A DNA stretch of 64,000 nucleotides, taken from assembly GCA_013289835.1 (NCBI GenBank), contig JABCZG010000005.1, forward strand, positions 62,001 to 126,000, read 5' to 3'. Source of the DNA: Acidobacteriota bacterium. GTDB taxonomy: Bacteria > Acidobacteriota > Terriglobia > Acidiferrales > UBA7541. Of the stretch, positions 35,097 to 43,518 are shown piece after piece; position 1 is the first letter of the stretch, and the number at the start of each line of letters is the position of its first letter. Below the pieces are notes generated by a model. It was not told the DNA's origin, searched no databases, and worked only from the letters and a program-made list of their open reading frames with translations. Position numbers and translations under genes: made by a program.

Positions 35097-35663
35097 ATGA
35101 AAGTAAAACTGTCCTGGATCACCATGGCCGTTTTGCTCGTTACCATTGGTGGCTACGTCGGTCCCAGGCTGAAATATTGGTTTCCCTCCATGCCCGGTTT
35201 CACGGAGGCCGCTCGCGCGGAGCAGGCCACTCCCGAAGCCACCGCGAACGCCATGTTCCAAGCAATTGATCAAGGAGCGCCATCAGAAGAAAATCCCAAG
35301 GAAGCCCTTGACGATCGCATGGATTACGGCCACATGCTTTCGGGCAAGGACATGACTCCCGAGGAACAAAAATTTGTCGCCCTCTTTTGGGACAACCAGC
35401 GCAGCGCGTCGATCTATACTGTTTTGCGCGCTAACTTGGCGAGATCCGCCAGCATCACCGCGACCAACGTCACCGGCGATTCCGCGGTCGCCAATGTGGA
35501 TTTGCAAGTGATGCAGGAGCACGGCTCGGATTGGGTTCCGTACACTTGCACTGTCGAACTCAAGAAGCGCGGCCCCAATTGGTACATCGACGAAGTCAAA
35601 TCCCCGCGAATCCCCGGTGGCATCTACCATGCCTTCAAGCAACGCCTCGGCTCCACTCCCTAA
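35097..35663 (+). CDS. Exported or membrane-anchored protein of unknown function
   Basis: A 188-residue protein with an N-terminal hydrophobic segment (WITMAVLLVTIGGYVG) and a mature part of mixed composition. The centre has a NTF2/DUF4878-like look: TPEATANAMFQAIDQG near residue 45, then DSAVANVDLQVMQEHGSDWVPYTCTVELKKRGPNWYIDEVK at about 125-165, where the closing tryptophan and VELKKRGPNWYIDEV match the last strand of many lipoprotein-like DUF4878 or NTF2-like domains. No enzymatic role follows from this. It is monocistronic between the repeat protein and the frameshifted DUF1801 gene. There is no Shine-Dalgarno sequence before the start. Confidence 0.75.
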   Translation: MKVKLSWITMAVLLVTIGGYVGPRLKYWFPSMPGFTEAARAEQATPEATANAMFQAIDQGAPSEENPKEALDDRMDYGHMLSGKDMTPEEQKFVALFWDNQRSASIYTVLRANLARSASITATNVTGDSAVANVDLQVMQEHGSDWVPYTCTVELKKRGPNWYIDEVKSPRIPGGIYHAFKQRLGSTP

Positions 35664-35748
35664 CCTCCACGCCTCTGTACTGCGCTTCTCCAGTTCACGT
35701 TGCTTTCCACCGTAGACTTGAAGTGGACGTTCTTATAGCATCGCGCGC

Positions 35749-36140
35749 ATGAAAAAACCGAAATCGGGCAAGCGCCGTTCCGTAACGAAAGCGAGCGGCG
35801 CTCCGAAAAATGTGGACGAATACCTTGCACGCGTCCCGGAGCCTGCCCGCAGCACTTTGAACAAGATTCGCGCTGCGATTCGCTCCGCTGCGCCAGCCGA
35901 GGCTACCGGATTCCTGCGTTCCAATATAAAGGAGTGCTGGTGTGGTTCGCCGCGTTTTCCGACCACTGCAGCTTGTTCCCGACAGCCGCGGTGATTGAAA
36001 CGTTCAAGAACGAGCTGAAGGGCTTCTCCACCTCCAAAGGGACCATCCACTTTCCCACGGACAAGCCGCTGCCGGCAGCGCTCGTCAAGAAAATGGTGAA
36101 AGCGCGGCTCACGCAAATCGAAAGCAAGAAAAAGCCCTGA
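35749..36140 (+). pseudogene. DUF1801 / YdhG-like gene broken by a frameshift
   Basis: The 5' frame (from the ATG at 35749) reads KNVDEYLARVPEPARSTLNKIRAAIRSAAPAEA, the N-terminal half of a DUF1801 protein, then loses homology. From about 35906 the next frame reads YRIPAFQYKGVLVWFAAFSDHCSLFPTAAVIETFKNELKGF and ends KGTIHFPTDKPLPAALVKKMVKARLTQIESKKKP, the complete C-terminal half. Compared with the usual E-x-I-S-Y-x-[IM]-P-A-F context about 10 nt are missing between GAG and GCTAC. A real deletion or an assembly error are both possible. Members of this family are iron-chaperone-like or unknown. Confidence 0.7.
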
Positions 36141-36349
36141 CCGCGTTGCTCCCGAGAACCCGCTCGCGACCTGGACGTCGGAATCTGCAACCAACTGAAT
36201 GCTTCTGAACAATCTCCCCACTGCCAACTGTCGTTCCGCATTAACTTTGCCATCACAGCGGTGTCTCGCGCCGATGGTGGACTGGTTTTTCGAGGTGCTA
36301 CTGTGGAGGTAACCAGGGCTTGCGGGTTCGGCCGAAGGAGAACACGCGC

Positions 36350-36826
36350 ATGGGTTTTCTTGCTCTCTTCGTAGGCAGGCATTTTCGAGATGAAAAAGCG
36401 GGCCGGGTCGTCGTTTTTGGCGGCGACCGCCGCAATCAAGGCTACCTTGTCGCGTCGGCAGCGGATGAACGTAAGATAACCGCCTTTCTAAAAATGTATT
36501 ACGCCGCCGAACTGTCCATTCAATTGGTCAGTACCCTCGTAACCATCTGGTGGATCACGGCACTGACCAGTTCACCGGATACCTCGATTCCGCGTATTGC
36601 GAAGAGCGGGGCCATTTTTCTGGGGGTTTATTCTCTGGTTGTGGCTGCCCCTTATATTTTCCTGCGCAAGGCGTATAAGAGAGAGCTCCTAGCGTTTGTC
36701 TCCGGCCAAGAGGAAGTCTTGGTCTCGGCCAAGCCCGTGGGCCGGCAAAGTCGGGTTGCACTTGTCGTGCTTGCCGCATTGGTGTTGCTCGCCTTACTCA
36801 TTTTCTACCTCGTTCAAGCGAAATAA
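36350..36826 (+). CDS. Membrane protein of unknown function
   Basis: A 158-residue protein with about three hydrophobic segments: one at ELSIQLVSTLVTIWWITAL, one at SGAIFLGVYSLVVAAPYIFL, and a C-terminal tail anchor VALVVLAALVLLALLIFYLV. The N-terminal 35 residues are soluble and contain VVVFGGDRRNQGYLVASAADERKI. No recognised domain. AAGGAG stands 8 nt before the ATG at 36350, while a frame from a TTG at 36320 lacks a ribosome site. It stands alone. Confidence 0.65.
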   Translation: MGFLALFVGRHFRDEKAGRVVVFGGDRRNQGYLVASAADERKITAFLKMYYAAELSIQLVSTLVTIWWITALTSSPDTSIPRIAKSGAIFLGVYSLVVAAPYIFLRKAYKRELLAFVSGQEEVLVSAKPVGRQSRVALVVLAALVLLALLIFYLVQAK

Positions 36827-37254
36827 TTTGCCTTCAACCGGTTGATGCCGATCTGCTCACGCACCGTAGACGCTGGGCTCGAACTCGTTACCCTCGCGTC
36901 TGCGGGCGTAGGGCGCGATGCATCGCGCCCTCTGTTCGCGCGGGGCAGGCGGGAAGATCCGGAGGTTGGCAGTCGCGATAGGATCGGGATCTTCGATTGA
37001 CAGTTAAGCGTTGAAGGTAAAGACGCCGGGGGCAGCGTCTTGCTGATGATTAGGCCTCGAAGTTTATCACCATGCTTGGTGTGTACCGAATTGGGCAGTC
37101 AGAGTAGCGACGGAAGGGCACACTTATCATGTAGCACTCCGGGAAGCCGTTCGGCCCGGTGGAGACCAAAGGGTTTCAGGGTTCGATATTTTCCGGGTCG
37201 AGGCTGCCGAATTCGCGCGGGAAGAATCCTCAACAAGCTTGCGGTGACTACCCT
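36827..37254. other. Intergenic region with one palindrome
   Basis: This stretch of about 430 bp holds no credible gene on either strand. Its only clear structure is the perfect palindrome at 36911-36930 (listed separately). The rest may include the promoter of the carboxypeptidase-regulatory gene, but no convincing -35/-10 pair was found. Confidence 0.4.
36911..36930. repeat. Perfect 20-nt palindrome
   Basis: GGGCGCGATGCATCGCGCCC is perfectly self-complementary (10-bp arms). It is flanked by a GTA to the left and TCTGTTCGCG to the right. It has no T-run, lies between two single genes, and looks like a dispersed REP-like repeat, not a terminator. Copy number cannot be judged here. Confidence 0.5.
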
Positions 37255-38451
37255 ATGTGTGCTGCTACTTCCCTCCGCACGAAACTGATGGGCGTGGCTG
37301 AGCCCAGCGCTATGGCTTCCTCTCTGCCTTGGAAGCGCGTTTTGAGAAAGGCGGCGCACGCCTGTCTTCCTGTTGTTTTCGCCAGCGCATCCCTGGTGCT
37401 CTGTATGGCTCCCACGAGCACACTCGCTCGGGCACGGGGTGGCGGACGCAGGATTATCAACCATCTCCTCCCGGATGCAACTCTACTCCCTTCGGACTCG
37501 CAGAATTCGGCTCCGCAAACACCGCCCGCGGAGGGGTCAGGCAGCGTCGCAGGCACTGTGCTAGACGCAAGCGGAGGCGCGGTTTCCGGCGCAGACGTCA
37601 GCTTGATGCATGGAGACGGAACACAATTGCTCGCGATGCTGTCCGGGGCAAACGGCGAATTTACTTTTACAAAGATTCCTGCTGGTTCCTACCTCGTGAC
37701 CGTCAACGCCAAGGGTTTTACGCCCTTTACATCTGCAGAGTTCGCCGTCGCGGTGCAGCAGGCCTATGAGGTTCCCGAGGTCTCCCTATCAATTGCGACG
37801 GCAAACATGGAGGTGACCGTCCGCCCCCCTGAGTTGATCGCCGCTGAGCAGATAAGGGCTGAGGAGAAGCAGCGTCTGGTCGGGGTCATCCCAAACTTCT
37901 ATACCAGCTACATTTATGACGCCGCCCCGCTCGGATGGAAACAGAAATTCTCGCTCGCTGCACGGAGCGCTTTCGATCCCGTTGCCTTTATCGGAGTCGG
38001 CTTCGGCGCCGGCATCGAACAGGCGACGAACGCCTATCCGGGGTACGGGCAAGGCGCCGCGGGATATGGCAAACGCTATGGTGCGACGTTTCTCGACGGA
38101 CGCAGCAGTGACTTCCTGACGAATGCGTTCTTCCCCGCGATCCTTCACCAGGATCCGCGCTACTACTACCGGGGCACCGGCTCCGTTACGTCCCGCGTCC
38201 TGCATGCGGTCAGCTCCGTATTTGTCACCCGCAGCGACAGTGGGCGAACCGTGGCAAACTCTTCTTATTTTCTTGGCGACATCAGCGCGGCAGCATTGTC
38301 CAATCTGTATTATCCCAAAACGAATCGGGGAGCGAACCTGGTCTTCACCAATGCCGCCGTTGGCCTCGCCGGGCGAGTTGGTATGAATTTGTTCCGTGAA
38401 TTCCTATCGAAGCGTCTGACGACGAACGTATCTGGAAATGGAAATCTTTGA
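37255..38451 (+). CDS. Exported protein with carboxypeptidase regulatory-like domain
   Basis: A protein of up to 398 residues. After a hydrophobic signal (HACLPVVFASASLVLCMAP) comes a CarboxypepD_reg beta-sandwich: GSVAGTVLDASGGAVSGADVSLMHGDGTQLLAMLSGANGEFTFTKIPAGSYLVTVNAKGF. The C-terminal 200 residues (RLVGVIPNFYTSYIYDAAPLGWKQKFSLAARSAFDPVAF, then HQDPRYYYRGTGSVTSRVLHAVSSVFVTRSDSGRT) match a protein type common in Acidobacteriota that probably associates with the outer membrane. The start is unclear; ATGs at 37255, 37288 and 37312 and a GTG at 37159 lack good ribosome sites. Function unknown. Confidence 0.75.
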   Translation: MCAATSLRTKLMGVAEPSAMASSLPWKRVLRKAAHACLPVVFASASLVLCMAPTSTLARARGGGRRIINHLLPDATLLPSDSQNSAPQTPPAEGSGSVAGTVLDASGGAVSGADVSLMHGDGTQLLAMLSGANGEFTFTKIPAGSYLVTVNAKGFTPFTSAEFAVAVQQAYEVPEVSLSIATANMEVTVRPPELIAAEQIRAEEKQRLVGVIPNFYTSYIYDAAPLGWKQKFSLAARSAFDPVAFIGVGFGAGIEQATNAYPGYGQGAAGYGKRYGATFLDGRSSDFLTNAFFPAILHQDPRYYYRGTGSVTSRVLHAVSSVFVTRSDSGRTVANSSYFLGDISAAALSNLYYPKTNRGANLVFTNAAVGLAGRVGMNLFREFLSKRLTTNVSGNGNL

Positions 38452-38575
38452 AAGGAACGGGCTTCCCATTTCCCGCCGGCCTCCCCCGTCCCACCCGCCT
38501 ACTTTCTCCTACTGCCTCCACACAGTCGGACTATACTGATTTCTCCATGAGCGTTAATTCAGGGAAGGTCAAACG

Positions 38576-39304
38576 ATGCAAATCAAAGGTCACGTATTTA
38601 TTGTCACGGGCGCTTCGTCTGGGATTGGGCTGTCGACGGCGATAGCTTTATCTGACCGCGGCGCGAGAGTGGCCCTGTTGGCACGCAGCGGCGATGCGCT
38701 TCAAAAGGTGGCGCAGCAGCTTCCAGAGAGCTTGCCTGTCACGGTAGACATGACGAGGTTTGATCGTGTGAGGGAAGCCGTACGCGCTGTGCATCAGCAT
38801 TATGGCCGCGTCGACGGGCTCGTGAATAATGCAGGACGTAGCTACGCGGCGGCAATCGAGGAGATCGAGCCCGCGCTTTTTGATGAAATCTTCCACCTCA
38901 ATGTGTTGGGGCCGATTGTCGCGATGCAGGCCGTGATTCCGGTGATGCGGGCGCAAGGTGGCGGGAGCATTGTAAACATCAATTCTGGGACTGCATTCAT
39001 GACCGTTCCTCAATACAGCGTTTACTCGTCTTCGAAGCGTGCGCTTCTTGGATTCAGTCTTACAGCGCGTGCCGAGTTGGAGAAGGACCGCATCGTCGTC
39101 AGCGAAATCTACCCGTTTATCACGGCGACAAACTTCGGCAAAAGCAGGATGGGGAATCCAGCCGGCGGCGGACCGTCCACCAACTACGGCGACGGCGACA
39201 GGCCCGAATTCGTAGCCGGTCTGGTTCTGCAAGCAATCGAGGAAGGGCACGCTCAGTATTTCGCGAATGAGCACCTCCGCAAAATGGCGGCGGGCGGGAG
39301 TTAG
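38576..39304 (+). CDS. Short-chain dehydrogenase/reductase
   Basis: A 242-residue classical SDR oxidoreductase. The nucleotide-binding motif is TGASSGIGLSTAIAL at residues 11-25, and NNAGRS confirms the fold. The catalytic Ser is in NINSGTAF, with YSVYSSSKRAL giving the Tyr-x3-Lys pair. IYPFITATNF follows the active site. The preferred cofactor is not certain (Arg after beta-2 suggests NADP). Substrate unknown. A radical SAM gene starts 127 nt downstream, which could mean a joint modification pathway, but spacing does not prove an operon. Confidence 0.93.
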   Translation: MQIKGHVFIVTGASSGIGLSTAIALSDRGARVALLARSGDALQKVAQQLPESLPVTVDMTRFDRVREAVRAVHQHYGRVDGLVNNAGRSYAAAIEEIEPALFDEIFHLNVLGPIVAMQAVIPVMRAQGGGSIVNINSGTAFMTVPQYSVYSSSKRALLGFSLTARAELEKDRIVVSEIYPFITATNFGKSRMGNPAGGGPSTNYGDGDRPEFVAGLVLQAIEEGHAQYFANEHLRKMAAGGS

Positions 39305-39430
39305 GCTACTGGGCTGTCGCTGGTCGTCTGCCAGGGGAAATAAGGCAGGTTCCCAGAACCCAGTTTATGGGGCGCGCGGGCGATTGTTTTGGCTTCAACC
39401 AATCGGATACAATTTGCATCAGACACTGAG

Positions 39431-40507
39431 ATGGTCTCGACCACACCTAACCCTAGCCTGACCGCCCGCGAACTGCTTTCCGCTTGGGGAAGGATCTTGA
39501 CGGGCAGAGTGCCTATGCTGTCCATTGAGATCACTCGGGAGTGTCCCCTCACTTGCCCCGGGTGCTACGCCTATGGTGAGACGCACTTGGGGGGCGGAGC
39601 CACCCTGCGCGAACTGAGTGACTTGCGAGGAGATGCGCTTGTCGAAGGCGTGTTGGGGCTGGTACGAAAGCACAAGCCCATCCATGTTTCCTTGGTGGGC
39701 GGCGAGCCTTTGATCCGGCATCGCGAGCTGAACAGGATTCTCCCCGCCCTCAGTGAGATGGGAGTATTCGCGCTCGTGGTTACGAGCGCCGTGATCCCCG
39801 TCCCGCGGGAGTGGATGAAGATCCCTCGTGTGAGGGTGGCGGTGTCGGTGGACGGCCTTCCTGAGCATCACGACATCCGGCGCAAGCCAGCGACTTACGA
39901 GCGCATCCTCAACAACATTGCAGGCTGCGAGGTTAACGTCCATTGGGTCATTACGCGCCCGATGCTGGCGCGGCCCGGCTACCTGGAAGAGTATGTCTCG
40001 TTCTGGAGCGCACGGGCAGAGGTGAACGGCATTTGGGTGAGCGTTTACACTCCTCAGGTGGGCGAACAAAGCCCGGAAATGCTGACTTCTGAGGATCGCG
40101 AAGTGCTGGCGCGCCAATTGCCTACCTTGAAGCGGCAATATTCGAAACTCCTGATGACCGAGGGCATGGCCCGGGCTTTCGTTCACCCTCCCAGCAATCC
40201 GGCGGATTGCCTTTTCTCCAAGATGTCCGCCAATTATTCGGCCGATCTGCAAAGTCGCGTTGAGCCATGCGTTTTTGGAGGCGAGCCCGACTGCTCTCAG
40301 TGCGGCTGTGCGATCAGCGGCGCTCTACACTGGATCAGGACCATCAAGGTGGCGGGTCCTCTGAGGGTCGATCATTTCGTCCGAGGATCGATCGGCGTCG
40401 GCCTGTTGGCGAACCGCCTCCGCCGGCAGGGGATTCGGCCTTCACGGTGGCCTTCCGGCGGGACAAAGCCGAAGCCTGGGGCCGATCTCGTCCAAATCCA
40501 GCCGTGA
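39431..40507 (+). CDS. Radical SAM protein
   Basis: A 358-residue iron-sulfur enzyme. The SAM-radical cluster motif is ITRECPLTCPGCYAYG with Cys38, Cys42 and Cys45 (C-x3-C-x2-C). GGEP (VSLVGGEPLIRH) and a later AVSVDG are typical. A cluster of Cys near residue 278 (VEPCVFGGEPDCSQCGC) could bind a second cluster as in SPASM/twitch enzymes. The C-terminal 80 residues are basic and less conserved. An ATG at 39431 was preferred to the TTG at 39389. It could modify a lipid, sugar or peptide; the target is unknown. Confidence 0.88.
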   Translation: MVSTTPNPSLTARELLSAWGRILTGRVPMLSIEITRECPLTCPGCYAYGETHLGGGATLRELSDLRGDALVEGVLGLVRKHKPIHVSLVGGEPLIRHRELNRILPALSEMGVFALVVTSAVIPVPREWMKIPRVRVAVSVDGLPEHHDIRRKPATYERILNNIAGCEVNVHWVITRPMLARPGYLEEYVSFWSARAEVNGIWVSVYTPQVGEQSPEMLTSEDREVLARQLPTLKRQYSKLLMTEGMARAFVHPPSNPADCLFSKMSANYSADLQSRVEPCVFGGEPDCSQCGCAISGALHWIRTIKVAGPLRVDHFVRGSIGVGLLANRLRRQGIRPSRWPSGGTKPKPGADLVQIQP

Positions 40508-40691
40508 CTCCCTCGGCGGAAACGAGCAAGCAAAACGCTTAGCCGCCAAGTGTCATCCAGGAAAAGTTTTACTGACGAGAAGTGGCTTTGCCCCTGTGGC
40601 CGACAATCGGACTAAACCGTCCTCGCGCCTACTACGTCTGGCGCTAGCTGCCAAGCGCATAGTTGCGCCGGCAAGGATTTAGCTGATGGGC

Positions 40692-41012
40692 CTAGGACGA
40701 AAGCAAATTCAACCAGCGAGCGAATCGCGCTCGGTCTTCCGGCTGCATGGCGACAAATTTCACGCCCATACCTTGGAGGGGCTGGCTTGTTCGGACGACG
40801 GCACGCGCTCGCACCTCGCCGGTGGGTACATCCAGCAGCAACTGGATGAAAGTTCCTGGCGGAAGTGGTTCAGGAGTACGAATGTATATGCCGCCCAGCC
40901 CCAGATTGTCCACGGAGGAGACAAATCTCTTGCCGGCGGTCTGCCAGGCCAAAATCGTCCCGCTCGGAGAAGAAAGCCGAGGATAGCTACGAAGGTCGTT
41001 TGTGGTCGTCAT
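40692..41012 (-). CDS. PilZ-domain protein
   Basis: A 106-residue single-domain PilZ protein. The first c-di-GMP binding element RxxxR is present as RSYPR (residues 8-12). The second, usually (D/N)-x-S-x-x-G, reads NLGLGG, with Gly in place of the Ser. The C-terminal barrel shows PGTFIQLLLDVPTGEVRARAVVRTSQPLQGMGVKFVAM. It may therefore bind c-di-GMP weakly or act as a protein adaptor. It is monocistronic and convergent with the radical SAM gene. Confidence 0.85.
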   Translation of the reverse strand: MTTTNDLRSYPRLSSPSGTILAWQTAGKRFVSSVDNLGLGGIYIRTPEPLPPGTFIQLLLDVPTGEVRARAVVRTSQPLQGMGVKFVAMQPEDRARFARWLNLLSS

Positions 41013-41126
41013 GGAAACGCTCGAAAAAACGAGACTCCTTTCCCATTCTCAGGTGAAGACATTGAGACCCACTGTTACTTGGCGCCGGGCGACCGGCGAG
41101 CTGAGTGCCGGTCAGCGCCTAGTTTT

Positions 41127-41423
41127 TTATAGACTTGCTGGGGAGGCGTCGTTTTGCTTACGAGCGACCTTATGAGCCTTCTGCTTTCGGGCACTCGTCT
41201 GATCGGAAGATACCGGCGTAAAGTTGGTGGCGACCTGGACCTTCGCGGGTTTCTTCGGCGAAGACTTCATGACTGGGTAAGCGTCCACAACGCCCGCATC
41301 GGTGAAGATCGCGGGATTCACTTCCTGCGCTTTGCAAGAAGGCGCCGAGCCGAGCAGGATTGCCGTAAGTCCAAAAGCGCCGAGCCACAGGGTCTTGGGG
41401 AGGAGCTGTTTGCTGTAGTTCAT
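41127..41423 (-). CDS. Small secreted protein of unknown function
   Basis: A 98-residue protein. A signal peptide of about 30 residues (MNYSKQLLPKTLWLGAFGLT, then AILLGSAPSCKA) is followed by a short basic region rich in Lys, Ser and Gln, ending NDASPASL. No domain is recognised. The ATG at 41423 was selected because AGGA lies 8 nt upstream; an ATG 6 nt further upstream would overlap that ribosome site. The long upstream frame has frequent rare-looking residues and is unlikely to be translated. Confidence 0.55.
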   Translation of the reverse strand: MNYSKQLLPKTLWLGAFGLTAILLGSAPSCKAQEVNPAIFTDAGVVDAYPVMKSSPKKPAKVQVATNFTPVSSDQTSARKQKAHKVARKQNDASPASL

Positions 41424-41778
41424 TGTCATCGTCCTTTCGTTTAGCGATTGCATTGACTGCGACTGCATGATGGATGTGTTTTTCGCATACTCGGCTTTGG
41501 CTGCCAATGCACTGCGTCTGAAGAACGAATGAACAAAATCTGAACAGGTAAGTCGCAGATTCTGCGGCGGATTCTTGCCTGGAGCGGGAAGGTGGCAGAG
41601 ACAAGAATCCCTATGAGGGTTTTGGATGACCCCTAGGCAAATTTTCGCGTGCCAGTTTAGAGTGAACTGGATGCACAACCCAAGTAAGAGCGACTGGGTC
41701 TTCTTCTGGGTGCCATTGGCGTAGCCCGCGATCTAGTTGAGGTCATAAGTCGGGGGGGTACCAGGCACCGGGCACGAA
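41424..41778. other. Intergenic region without identified gene
   Basis: These 355 bp lie between the small secreted protein and the TldE-like gene, which are on the same strand. They presumably carry the promoter of the small gene, since both flanking genes read leftwards. I see no RNA gene, repeat or convincing hexamer pair. Confidence 0.4.
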
Positions 41779-43518
41779 TCACTTCTTCAGCGGAGGCGCC
41801 GGATAGTCCGGCAACTTGTCTTTACTGGTGTCGGCGCGCTTCACTTCGAGTTCGTCGAAGAGGAGAGATGGGCTGATGATCGTGGTGGGAGCGCCGCCGG
41901 AGCGGTTGCTCACCAGAGGATCGTTGCCGACGGCGATCAGATCGCTGCGTAAGGCGCGAATGTCCAGTTCGCTGAAGACTGCGCCGCGCACCAGCTCTTC
42001 GTGGCCGTCCTTGGCATAGACACGATAGAGCAGGCGCGGTGAATTTCCCGGCCCCAGCGTATCCACGCGATAGCCGTATGGGCGGCCTTGATCGGTCACC
42101 ATCTGGATGACTTTTTGTTTCAGTGCCTCCGGCGACTGCGCTTCGGAACTTTTCACCAGCAGCACGCCCAGGCTCGGGCCGGGAAATGAACCCGGCGCGG
42201 CGCGGCCGTGGCCGTTCGAGGCAGGGAAGTCGCGAATCGGCTGGCGGCCCAAAACGTAGTTCGACAACACGCCATTCTCGACGAGGTTGACGGGCTGGGC
42301 CTTCACGCCCTCGCTGTCCACGGTGAAGTTTCCGACCAGGCTCTTGCCCTGAAAATCTTTCAGCGTGGGATCATCCACGATCGTCAGAAACGCCGGCAGC
42401 ACGCGCGTCTTATAGCTCGTGGCAAACGCTCCTGTGGTGCGGTTCGGCTTGCCGAGCTGCGGCTTCCGGCCGACCACGTTTTGGCCGATCAGCGTAGAGA
42501 CCACGTCATCGGCGGCATCGGCGGCGAAGAGGACCGGCCCGCGATAGTCCTCTTCGACGATTGGCGCCTGGCGCAGGGCCATAACAGTGTCCAGCATTTT
42601 TTTCGTGTCGCTCATGAGCGCGTCGTGCGTTGGCAGCTCTTCCGGGCGCGCGACCATGTAGGCGGGGCTGCGGCCCAGCCGCATTCCGTCGGCGGCCTGT
42701 GCCGAGCTGCTAAGTTGCACTCCGTATGTTGTTTTTCCGCCGCGCGTGACCGTGCCTTCGGAGTTCACCAGGTATTCATTGACGGCGGTGAAGCGCGCGG
42801 ACGCCGTAACGGACTGCACGTCGGGATACTGCTTGTACAAACTGGTGACGTCTTCAAGCGTTTTCTTCCACGCGGCTTCGTCAACCTTGAGCGAGACGGT
42901 GGGCTCGACAGCGATCACCGGCGGGGCCTTTGCGAAGTCGTCCACGGGATTGGGGTCGGCGCTGAACTGTTTGAGCGAGGCTTGTTTTTCGGCGAGGGCT
43001 TCCCCGGCAGCTTTGTAGGCGTCGTCGGTGGTCAGCCAAATCTGGTGGCGCAGAGCGATGGGGTCGTCGTCGAGCGGGAGAATGTTGCTTTCGCCCTGGC
43101 CGCGGCCGAAAAAGCTGTCCTGCTTGTAATCACCAATGCGCACTACGACGCGAAGAACGCGGATGTGCACATGCTGGTTGTCACGCAGCGCGCCAAACGT
43201 GGCCTCTGCGCCGAAATCATCCACTTCGCTGACGCGATACTCGATGTAATAGGGCGCCTGGACTTGATCCATTTTGAGTTGGGCTTTGGAGCGGTCCAGT
43301 TCGGTCAGGAGCGCTTCGAGGAGTCCGTCACCTTTTGCTGCGGCGTGTGCGGCGATCATGGCGGCATCAGGAGTTGACTTCGCGGCGTCCGACGCGGATT
43401 TCGCCGCGTGGGACGTGGCGTGAAGCGGCATCCCGCTCATCGCGAAAAACGCTGTCACAAGAATTGCCGCGCGTTGTGCGTGCATACGCGAAATGGTGAA
43501 TGCGCGCGAAGTCGTCAC
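41779..43518 (-). CDS. Exported TldE/PmbA-like protein lacking the metal motif
   Basis: A 579-residue protein with a signal peptide (AQRAAILVTAFFAMSGMPLHA) and low-complexity Ala/Ser/Asp following. The rest resembles the TldD/PmbA family: an N-terminal domain with YYIEYRVSEVDDFGAEATFG, a middle part VNSEGTVTRGGKTTYGVQLSS, and the C-terminal domain LVENGVLSNYVLGRQPIRDFPASNGHGR and ELVRGAVFSELDIRALRSDLIAVGND. Where TldD carries HExxxH, this copy has FAADAADDVVSTLIGQ, so it lacks zinc ligands, like the TldE/PmbA subunit of the TldD/E peptidase. Its start overlaps the upstream gene stop (ATGA), so the two are coupled. Probably periplasmic. Confidence 0.85.
   Translation of the reverse strand: MTTSRAFTISRMHAQRAAILVTAFFAMSGMPLHATSHAAKSASDAAKSTPDAAMIAAHAAAKGDGLLEALLTELDRSKAQLKMDQVQAPYYIEYRVSEVDDFGAEATFGALRDNQHVHIRVLRVVVRIGDYKQDSFFGRGQGESNILPLDDDPIALRHQIWLTTDDAYKAAGEALAEKQASLKQFSADPNPVDDFAKAPPVIAVEPTVSLKVDEAAWKKTLEDVTSLYKQYPDVQSVTASARFTAVNEYLVNSEGTVTRGGKTTYGVQLSSSAQAADGMRLGRSPAYMVARPEELPTHDALMSDTKKMLDTVMALRQAPIVEEDYRGPVLFAADAADDVVSTLIGQNVVGRKPQLGKPNRTTGAFATSYKTRVLPAFLTIVDDPTLKDFQGKSLVGNFTVDSEGVKAQPVNLVENGVLSNYVLGRQPIRDFPASNGHGRAAPGSFPGPSLGVLLVKSSEAQSPEALKQKVIQMVTDQGRPYGYRVDTLGPGNSPRLLYRVYAKDGHEELVRGAVFSELDIRALRSDLIAVGNDPLVSNRSGGAPTTIISPSLLFDELEVKRADTSKDKLPDYPAPPLKK

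Noticed and set aside
42208..43377. 389-codon plus-strand frame inside the TldE-like gene
   Set aside because: No domain or ribosome site; the minus-strand frame has a signal peptide and family motifs and is coupled to its partner.
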